In this document: positions 57,983 through 64,000 of the stretch, piece by piece
How positions within the stretch are numbered: position 1 is the first letter of the stretch
How the letters are laid out: every line of letters begins with the position of its first letter
Source: Caballeronia novacaledonica
GTDB taxonomy: Bacteria; Pseudomonadota; Gammaproteobacteria; Burkholderiales; Burkholderiaceae
Assembly: GCF_900258035.1 (NCBI RefSeq)
Contig: NZ_OGTP01000006.1
Coordinates: 237,356-301,355, forward strand
Direction of reading: 5' to 3'
Length of the DNA: 64,000 nucleotides
Made by a program: the position numbers and the translations under genes
Notes under the pieces: model-generated
What the model was told of the DNA's origin: nothing
Seen by the model: only the letters and a program-made list of their open reading frames with translations
Databases searched by the model: none

Positions 57983-59185
57983 TCAGGCTGCGCGCTCGGT
58001 TCTGCGCGGCGGCGGTTTCATCCAAGCCGCAACGAGCAGCCACGCGAGCACGAGCCCCGAACAGGTGAAAAAGACCGCGCTCGGCCCGTCCACCTTCAGC
58101 AGCCAGCCGCCGATCACCCCGCCAAGTGCTAGGCCGATCGACTGCGTCGTGTTGTACACGCCGGCCGCCGCGCCCTTCCTCGTGCCCGGTGCGAGCTTCG
58201 ACACCAGAGACGGCTGCGACGCCTCCAGCACGTTGAAGCCGAGAAAGTACACGAACAGAATGGCGGCCACGGACCACAGCGTATGGGGAGCGGCGCCCAA
58301 TAACAACTGGCCGATCAGGATAAGCCCGATCGCGCTCAGCATGACGCTCTTCATTCTTCCACGTTTCTCGGCGGCGATGATCGCCGGAACCATCATCACG
58401 AAGGCGAGCGCCATCACCGGCAGGTAAATCTTCCAGTGCGACGCGACCGGCAACCCGCCGTCCTCCAGAATGCGCGGCACGACGAGAAAGAGCGCCGTCT
58501 GGGTCGCGTGCAGCACGAGCACGCCGAAGTTCAGGCGCAGCAACTCGACGTTGTGCAGCACTTCCGCGAACGGCGCCTTGACATGCACCGGATGCGCCGG
58601 CGGATCGGGCACGATCCAGAACACCACGCCGACCGCGAGGATCGACAGCACGCCGATCACCGTAAACAGTCCGCTCATGCCGACCCAGTGGAACACGATC
58701 GGCGCGCCGACGATCGCCACCGCGAACGACACGCCGATGCTGCCGCCGACCATCGCCATCGCCTTGGTGCGGTTTTCCTCGTGCGTCAGATCGGCGATGA
58801 ACGCGATCACCGCCGACGACACCGCGCCCATGCCCTGAATCACGCGCCCGGCGATGATCCACGCCATCGAGTGTCCGATCGCCGCGACGAAGCTTCCCAG
58901 CGCGAACACCAGCAAGCCGAACGCAATGACCGGCTTGCGCCCGAGCTTGTCGGAAATCCAGCCGTAGAAGATGTAAAGCATCGACTGCGTGACGCCGTAG
59001 GCGCCGAGCGCGATGCCGACGAGCAGCACGTTGTCGCCGCCGGGGATGGTTTTCGCGTAGACGGAAAACACCGGCATGATCATGAAAAGACCGAGCATCC
59101 GCAGCGCGAAAATGGCGGCGAGCGACACGGTCGCGCGCAGCTCCGGCGCGGAGAGACGTGTAGACGTGGCAGACGGATTGGACAT
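57983..59185 (-). CDS. Major facilitator superfamily transporter
   Basis: 400 residues with about 12 membrane helices. The loop 2-3 motif is GWISDKLGRKPVIAFG and the helix-5 region GRVIQGMGAVSSAVIAFIADLT is typical of drug:proton antiporters. The start MSNPSATSTRLSAPELRATVSL was chosen as the family start; the open frame upstream is antisense to uvrA. It lies between ssb and uvrA, an arrangement I associate with beta-proteobacteria. Substrate unknown. Confidence 0.9.
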   Translation of the reverse strand: MSNPSATSTRLSAPELRATVSLAAIFALRMLGLFMIMPVFSVYAKTIPGGDNVLLVGIALGAYGVTQSMLYIFYGWISDKLGRKPVIAFGLLVFALGSFVAAIGHSMAWIIAGRVIQGMGAVSSAVIAFIADLTHEENRTKAMAMVGGSIGVSFAVAIVGAPIVFHWVGMSGLFTVIGVLSILAVGVVFWIVPDPPAHPVHVKAPFAEVLHNVELLRLNFGVLVLHATQTALFLVVPRILEDGGLPVASHWKIYLPVMALAFVMMVPAIIAAEKRGRMKSVMLSAIGLILIGQLLLGAAPHTLWSVAAILFVYFLGFNVLEASQPSLVSKLAPGTRKGAAAGVYNTTQSIGLALGGVIGGWLLKVDGPSAVFFTCSGLVLAWLLVAAWMKPPPRRTERAA

Positions 59186-59530
59186 CAGAAACGGGAAAAG
59201 GATGAGGGTCGCGTCTGGCCTGGCCTGCGGCGCAGCCAGGCGCGGTCGCCTTGTTCTTGCTCGAAACGGCACTATATGGAACGCACTGCCCGGACATTCG
59301 GCGGCGGTTTGCGCCAGCGCTCGCCCCGCACATGGCCGGCAAGTCCCCGCGCCGGCCGATCGAAGTGCATCCGGCCCTTGGGCTCGGGAGCTGCGACCTT
59401 TAAAAGTCGTTATAGTAGCAGGTTTGGCTCCCTCTCTTTCCGCCCGGCAATGGCTGCATGACCCGTCCGGACAGAAGAAAGCGCCGCTGAAAACATCCGA
59501 AAGCATCCGAAAAAACGCCGGAACGAACTC
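59186..59530. other. 345-bp divergent region between the MFS gene and uvrA
   Basis: No gene is seen. An imperfect palindrome (gcgacctttaaaagtcgt, 59393-59410; 7 of 9 pairs) is followed directly by TATAGT (59411-59416), which could be a -10 box for uvrA. I see no good -35 match and no LexA consensus. Confidence 0.4.
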
Positions 59531-62404
59531 GTGGAAGAAATTCGCATTCGTGGGGCTCGCACCCACAATCTGAAGAACGTCAATCTCGACTTGCCGCGCC
59601 ACAAGCTGATCGTGATCACGGGACTGTCCGGGTCGGGAAAGTCGTCGCTCGCGTTCGACACCCTTTATGCGGAAGGCCAGCGTCGCTACGTGGAAAGCCT
59701 TTCGGCCTATGCCCGGCAATTTTTGCAATTGATGGAAAAGCCGGACGTCGATCTGATCGAAGGTTTGTCGCCGGCCATTTCGATCGAGCAGAAAGCCACC
59801 TCGCACAATCCGCGCTCGACGGTCGGCACCGTCACGGAAATCCACGACTATCTGCGCCTTTTGTACGCGCGCGTCGGGACGCCGTATTGCCCGGATCACC
59901 TGATTCCGCTCGAGGCGCAGAGTGTCTCGCAAATGGTCGATGCCGCGCTCGCGCTGCCCGAAGAAACCAAGCTGATGATCCTCGCGCCGGTGGTCGCGGA
60001 TCGCAAGGGCGAGCACGTCGAATTGTTCGAGGAAATGCAGGCGCAGGGTTTCATCCGCTTTCGCATCCGCTCGGGCGGCGGCACGGCGAACGAGGGCGTC
60101 GCGAAAATCTACGAAGTCGATTCGCTGCCGAAGCTCAAGAAGAACGACAAACACACGATCGACGTCGTGATCGACCGTCTAAAAGTGCGGCCGGACATGA
60201 AGCAGCGGCTCGCGGAATCGTTCGAAACCGCGTTGCGCCTGGCCGACGGCCGCGCGATCGCGCTCGAAATGGACACGGACAAGGAAAAGCTCTTCAGCTC
60301 GAAGTTCGCGTGCCCGATCTGCTCGTACTCGCTGCCGGAACTCGAACCGCGTCTTTTCTCGTTCAACAATCCCATGGGCGCCTGCCCCGAGTGCGACGGA
60401 CTCGGGCAGATCACGTTTTTCGATCCGAAGCGGGTGGTCGCGCATCCGTCGCTGTCGCTCGCGGCGGGCGCGGTGAAGGGCTGGGACCGGCGCAATCAGT
60501 TCTATTTCCAGATGCTGCAAAGTCTCGCGGCGTTCTATGAATTCGAGATCGACGCGCCGTTCGAAGACCTGCCCGAGAAAGTGCGCAAGATCCTGCTGTA
60601 CGGCTCGGGCAAGCAGGCAATTCCCTTTTCGTACATCAACGAGCGCGGGCGCGCGTCGGTTCGCGAGCATGCGTTCGAAGGCATCATCCCGAATCTGGAG
60701 CGGCGTTATCGCGAGACGGATTCGGCCGCCGTGCGCGAGGAACTCGCGAAATACCAGAACAATCAGCCGTGCCCGGCGTGCGAAGGCACGCGTCTGCGGC
60801 GCGAGGCGCGCTTCGTGAAAGTCGGCGCCGACGATCAGGCGCGCGGCATCTACGAAATCAGCGGCTGGCCGCTGCGCGATGCGCTCGGCTATTTCCAGAC
60901 GCTGCGTCTCGAAGGCGCAAAAGGCGAAATCGCCGACAAGGTCGTCAAGGAAATCGTCGCGAGACTTTCGTTTCTGAACAATGTCGGGCTGGATTATCTG
61001 TCGCTGGAACGCAGCGCCGAAACGCTCTCCGGCGGCGAGGCGCAGCGCATCCGGCTCGCGTCGCAGATCGGCTCGGGGCTCACCGGCGTGATGTACGTGC
61101 TCGACGAGCCGTCCATCGGCCTGCATCAGCGCGACAACGACCGGCTCATCAACACGCTCAAGCATCTGCGCGACATCGGCAATTCGGTGATCGTGGTGGA
61201 GCACGACGAAGACATGATCCGCATGGCGGATTACGTCGTCGACATGGGGCCGGGCGCGGGCGAGCATGGCGGCGTGATCGTCGCGCAGGGCACGCCGGTT
61301 CAGGTGCAGAAAGACGCGAATTCGATCACCGGCCAATATCTGTCCGGCAAGCGCACGATCAGCTATCCCGCCGAGCGCACCGCGCCGGACGAGCGGATGC
61401 TGCGTATCGTCGAGGCGCACGGCAACAATCTGAAGCGCGTGACGCTGGACCTGCCTGTCGGACTTTTGACCTGCGTGACGGGCGTCTCCGGCTCGGGCAA
61501 ATCCACGCTCATCAACGACACGCTGCAGCACGCGGTCGCGCAGCATCTGTACGGCTCGGCGACGGAGCCCGCGCCGTACGAGTCGATCGAAGGGCTCGAG
61601 CATTTCGACAAGGTGATCGCCGTCGATCAATCGCCGATCGGCCGCACGCCGCGCTCGAATCCCGCCACCTACACCGGCCTCTTCACGCCGATCCGCGAAC
61701 TTTTCGCGGGCGTGCCGGCGGCCAAGGAGCGCGGCTACGATCCCGGCCGCTTCTCGTTCAATGTAAAGGGCGGACGCTGCGAATCCTGTCAGGGCGACGG
61801 CGTGCTGAAGGTGGAAATGCACTTTCTGCCGGACGTCTACGTGCCCTGCGACGTGTGCCACGGCAAGCGCTACAACCGCGAGACGCTCGAAGTCCAGTAC
61901 AAGGGCAAGAACATCAGCGAAGTGCTGGACCTGACGGTCGAGGCGGCGCACGAATTCTTCAAGGCGGTGCCGGTGGTCGCGCGCAAGCTGAGAACGTTGC
62001 TCGACGTCGGTCTCGGCTATATCCGGCTCGGTCAGTCCGCGACCACGTTATCGGGCGGAGAAGCCCAGCGCGTCAAGCTTTCGCTGGAACTGAGCAAACG
62101 CGATACCGGTCGGACCCTCTATATCCTCGACGAGCCGACGACCGGATTGCACTTCCACGATATCGCCTTGCTGCTCGAAGTGATCCATCGGCTGAGAGAT
62201 CAGGGTAATACTGTCGTAATCATCGAGCATAATCTCGACGTGATCAAAACCGCCGACTGGGTGATCGACCTCGGTCCGGAAGGCGGCGCGGGCGGCGGGC
62301 AGATCATCGCCCAGGGGACGCCGGAGCAGGTCGCGAAATCGAAAGCGAGTTTTACCGGCAGATATCTGGCACCCTTGTTGCAACGAGCCAAGTCGGCGGC
62401 CTGA
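59531..62404 (+). CDS. uvrA: Excinuclease ABC subunit A
   Basis: 957 residues, near the usual length. UvrA recognises DNA damage and loads UvrB. Two ABC modules are visible: first Walker [10 protein letters not shown] near 34-42 with signature [16 protein letters not shown] near 500; second Walker [10 protein letters not shown] near 655 with signature [16 protein letters not shown] near 840. Zinc modules are CPIC...CPEC (about 257-285) and CESC...CDVC (about 752-780). The start is GTG with a weak ribosome-binding site. SOS control is expected from the family but no box is seen. Confidence 0.97.
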   Translation: MEEIRIRGARTHNLKNVNLDLPRHKLIVITGLSGSGKSSLAFDTLYAEGQRRYVESLSAYARQFLQLMEKPDVDLIEGLSPAISIEQKATSHNPRSTVGTVTEIHDYLRLLYARVGTPYCPDHLIPLEAQSVSQMVDAALALPEETKLMILAPVVADRKGEHVELFEEMQAQGFIRFRIRSGGGTANEGVAKIYEVDSLPKLKKNDKHTIDVVIDRLKVRPDMKQRLAESFETALRLADGRAIALEMDTDKEKLFSSKFACPICSYSLPELEPRLFSFNNPMGACPECDGLGQITFFDPKRVVAHPSLSLAAGAVKGWDRRNQFYFQMLQSLAAFYEFEIDAPFEDLPEKVRKILLYGSGKQAIPFSYINERGRASVREHAFEGIIPNLERRYRETDSAAVREELAKYQNNQPCPACEGTRLRREARFVKVGADDQARGIYEISGWPLRDALGYFQTLRLEGAKGEIADKVVKEIVARLSFLNNVGLDYLSLERSAETLSGGEAQRIRLASQIGSGLTGVMYVLDEPSIGLHQRDNDRLINTLKHLRDIGNSVIVVEHDEDMIRMADYVVDMGPGAGEHGGVIVAQGTPVQVQKDANSITGQYLSGKRTISYPAERTAPDERMLRIVEAHGNNLKRVTLDLPVGLLTCVTGVSGSGKSTLINDTLQHAVAQHLYGSATEPAPYESIEGLEHFDKVIAVDQSPIGRTPRSNPATYTGLFTPIRELFAGVPAAKERGYDPGRFSFNVKGGRCESCQGDGVLKVEMHFLPDVYVPCDVCHGKRYNRETLEVQYKGKNISEVLDLTVEAAHEFFKAVPVVARKLRTLLDVGLGYIRLGQSATTLSGGEAQRVKLSLELSKRDTGRTLYILDEPTTGLHFHDIALLLEVIHRLRDQGNTVVIIEHNLDVIKTADWVIDLGPEGGAGGGQIIAQGTPEQVAKSKASFTGRYLAPLLQRAKSAA

Positions 62405-62499
62405 TTGACGGAGCCGGGCGCCGCAGCCGGACAGTGGAAATGCGCCGCGCGTAGCGGCACGAATAACCGTCGTATGCAGCAGGGGAAAGGAACGCAGTC

Positions 62500-63591
62500 A
62501 TGGCGAAGCGCAACGAAGCGGCCAACGAGGAAGCGCGTGTACGAGACCTGCCTACGCGCCACGTCAGGCTGACGAGCGACATGAGCTTGCCGAAGCTGTC
62601 GGCGGTGGAAATCGGCAGCTACGTCCTCGCTTTGGTAACGCTGTACCTCACGCTCAGACTGCAACTGCTCGGCGGGCTGCTCGCCGGCATGCTGGTGTAT
62701 CAGCTCACGCACATGATCGCGCCGGTGATCGAGCGTCACGTCGTCAGCCGGGGCGCGCGGCTCATCGCGGTCGGGCTGATTTCGGCGATCATCGTCGGCG
62801 GGCTGACGGGCGCGACCATCGCCACCATCGAACATTTCGAGCGCGACTTCCCGAGCCTGCAAAAACTGCTCGATCAACTCATGAGCATCACGTCCAGCGC
62901 CCGGCTGTCCGTGCCGGACTGGATCGCGAATTATCTGCCCGTCGACGCGGTGCAGATGAAAGACAAAGCGACCGAACTAATGCACAAGCACGCCGAAATG
63001 CTCCAGCGAGGCGGCAAGGAGATGGCGCGCGGCTTCGGGCATATCGTGATCGGCATGATCATCGGCGCGATCATCGCGGTCAGCGCGCCGCGGCAGTCGC
63101 ATCATCGGTTGCCGCTTTCCACGGCGCTCGTCGCGCGCGTGTCGCGCTTCGCGGATGCATTCCGCCGCATCGTGTTCGCCCAGATCAAGATTTCGGCGAT
63201 CAACGCGGTTTTCACGGCGCTGTATCTGCTCGTCGCGCTGCCGATCTTTCACGAAAGGCTGCCGCTTTCCAAGACGCTCGTGCTGGTGACGTTCATCGTC
63301 GGGCTGCTGCCGGTGATCGGCAATCTGATTTCCAACACGATCATCGTCGGAATTTCGCTGTCGGTGTCGTTCGGCACGGCGGTCGCGTCGCTCGCGTTTC
63401 TGATCGTCATCCACAAGCTCGAATACTTCCTGAACGCGCGCATCATCGGCGGCCAGATCGAGGCGCGCGCCTGGGAACTGCTGCTCGCGATGCTCGCCAT
63501 GGAAGCCGCGTTCGGCATTCCGGGCGTGATCGCCGCGCCGATTTTCTACGGGTATATCAAGCGTGAATTGATTTATCTGCGGCTCGTCTGA
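62500..63591 (+). CDS. AI-2E family transporter-like membrane protein
   Basis: 363 residues with about 7-8 hydrophobic segments, beginning after a charged 40-residue leader (SYVLALVTLYLTLRLQLLGGLL). The C-terminal part has the family pattern PVIGNLISNTIIVGISLS and AFGIPGVIAAPIFYGYIK. The family includes TqsA (autoinducer-2 export) and sodium/proton antiporters, so substrate is not assignable. GGGGAAAGGA precedes the ATG. It lies 95 bp after uvrA in the same direction. Confidence 0.85.
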   Translation: MAKRNEAANEEARVRDLPTRHVRLTSDMSLPKLSAVEIGSYVLALVTLYLTLRLQLLGGLLAGMLVYQLTHMIAPVIERHVVSRGARLIAVGLISAIIVGGLTGATIATIEHFERDFPSLQKLLDQLMSITSSARLSVPDWIANYLPVDAVQMKDKATELMHKHAEMLQRGGKEMARGFGHIVIGMIIGAIIAVSAPRQSHHRLPLSTALVARVSRFADAFRRIVFAQIKISAINAVFTALYLLVALPIFHERLPLSKTLVLVTFIVGLLPVIGNLISNTIIVGISLSVSFGTAVASLAFLIVIHKLEYFLNARIIGGQIEARAWELLLAMLAMEAAFGIPGVIAAPIFYGYIKRELIYLRLV

Positions 63592-63595
63592 GCAT

Positions 63596-63617
63596 AAAAA
63601 AACCCGCCTGAAGCGGC
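63596..63617 (+). terminator. Truncated terminator of the AI-2E gene, interrupted by an IS
   Basis: Seven A residues then cccgc (63603-63607), loop ctgaa and gcgg (63613-63616): the left arm and first part of a right arm of a typical A-run/T-run terminator. The expected ggttttttt is replaced by the end of an insertion sequence. Confidence 0.55.
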
Positions 63618-64000
63618 TAATGCCGTTCAGTTAGCGCTGAACGGCATTTTTGTTTGTGGGGGCGAGAAGTGGTTGTAAACGGAGCGCCGGGCTGTTAACT
63701 TTCTGGTGCGATGCTTGCCGACCACCTCACTTATCTGATCGAAGCACAAGAGCCGGCCGATCTGCGACGGTTGGCCGAGCATCTGCCCTTCGAGTGGATC
63801 GAACGCGCAGTCCAGGCGACCGGCACGGCGAGCATCCGGCGCCGTCGCCTTCCGGCCGAACAGGTGGTGTGGCTGGTCATTGCGCTGGCGATGTACCGTC
63901 ACTGGTCGATCAGCGAGGTCCTCGATAGCCTCGATTTGGCCTTGCCCAACGAGGCCACCCCGTTTGTCAGCAAGAGCGCTGCGGCGCAGGCGCGCCAACG
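63618..64000 (+). mobile_element. IS4-family insertion sequence, left end (continues beyond window)
   Basis: The sequence taatgccgttcagttag at 63618 closely resembles the IS4-group terminal inverted repeat as I recall it (TAATGCCGATCAGTTAAG). A perfect 12-bp stem with a 6-nt loop (63619-63648) follows, with a T-run, which would block transcription entering the transposase. A transposase frame starts at 63711. The right end and target duplication are outside the window. Confidence 0.75.
63711..64000 (+). CDS. IS4-family transposase (partial, runs off right edge)
   Basis: 96 complete codons from ATG 63711 with no stop before the window end. The translation (MLADHLTYLIEAQEPADLRR onward) contains LPFEWIERAVQATGTAS and RRRRLPAEQVVWLVIALAMYRH, the pattern of the IS4 transposase N-terminal domain. 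The catalytic DDE domain lies beyond the edge, so activity cannot be judged. The frame is open and has no visible damage. Codon use is a little less GC-biased than in the neighbouring genes. Confidence 0.85.
   Translation, partial: MLADHLTYLIEAQEPADLRRLAEHLPFEWIERAVQATGTASIRRRRLPAEQVVWLVIALAMYRHWSISEVLDSLDLALPNEATPFVSKSAAAQARQ

Noticed and set aside
59186..59530. Expected LexA box for uvrA
   Set aside because: No CTGT-N8-ACAG match seen by eye in this region or before ssb.

Overview
The window is a 64 kb stretch of a high-GC proteobacterial chromosome. Gene content (BvgS-type kinase, OmpC-like porin, DUF971 beside ubiE, a DUF3683 FAD/Fe-S fusion, a HAD-first beta-oxidation protein), strong GC-ending codon bias and protein styles point to the Burkholderiaceae, most likely Paraburkholderia or Caballeronia. 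That placement is inferred from recognition, not from a search. Coding density is high and most genes look like stable core chromosome. Accessory character is confined to a repeat-rich intergenic block (about 17.3-18.25 kb), a two-component cluster (51.2-56.9 kb) and an insertion sequence that runs off the right edge.

Layout. 1-4.3 kb: a glutamate/aspartate ABC importer (gltI, gltJ, gltK, gltL, the last cut by the left edge) downstream of glutamate dehydrogenase, with an attenuator-like hairpin between gltI and gltJ. 4.4-12.8 kb: a LysR regulator, an ATM1-type ABC exporter, a YciA-like thioesterase, a large PAS/GGDEF/EAL protein whose third PAS domain looks like a LOV photosensor, a nitrate-reductase-associated protein and fdhD. 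12.8-20.8 kb: a fatty-acid beta-oxidation block (isomerase/hydratase, thiolase, FadN-like protein, acyl-CoA dehydrogenase, TetR regulator) resembling Bacillus fadNAE, interrupted by about 960 bp of repeats.

21-31.9 kb: a ClsB-like phospholipase D protein and nudB, aspS, a DUF502 membrane protein, an FmdB zinc ribbon, a TPMT-like methyltransferase, the ubiquinone genes ubiE-(Tim44-like)-ubiJ-ubiB, DUF971 and a HIT protein. 31.9-39.8 kb: a 1364-residue FAD/Fe-S oxidoreductase, then an ilvA-nucleotidase-queF operon. 39.8-44.1 kb: an N-acyl-D-amino-acid utilisation cluster (ridA, D-aminoacylase, RpiR regulator, divergent D-serine/D-threonine PLP enzyme). 44-51 kb: a MarR/MFS drug-efflux pair, EcsC-like protein, alpha/beta hydrolase, CHRD protein, porin and a LysR regulator.

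51.2-56.9 kb holds a hybrid histidine kinase whose periplasmic Venus-flytrap domain is cut down to a fragment, preceded on the same strand by three separate NarL-type response regulators. 57-63.6 kb holds ssb, an MFS transporter, uvrA and an AI-2E-family membrane protein. At the right edge an IS4-family element begins inside what looks like the AI-2E gene's terminator. Best candidates for something undescribed are the truncated-sensor kinase with three regulators, the LOV-like diguanylate cyclase/phosphodiesterase, and the inverted-repeat block at 17.4-18.2 kb.
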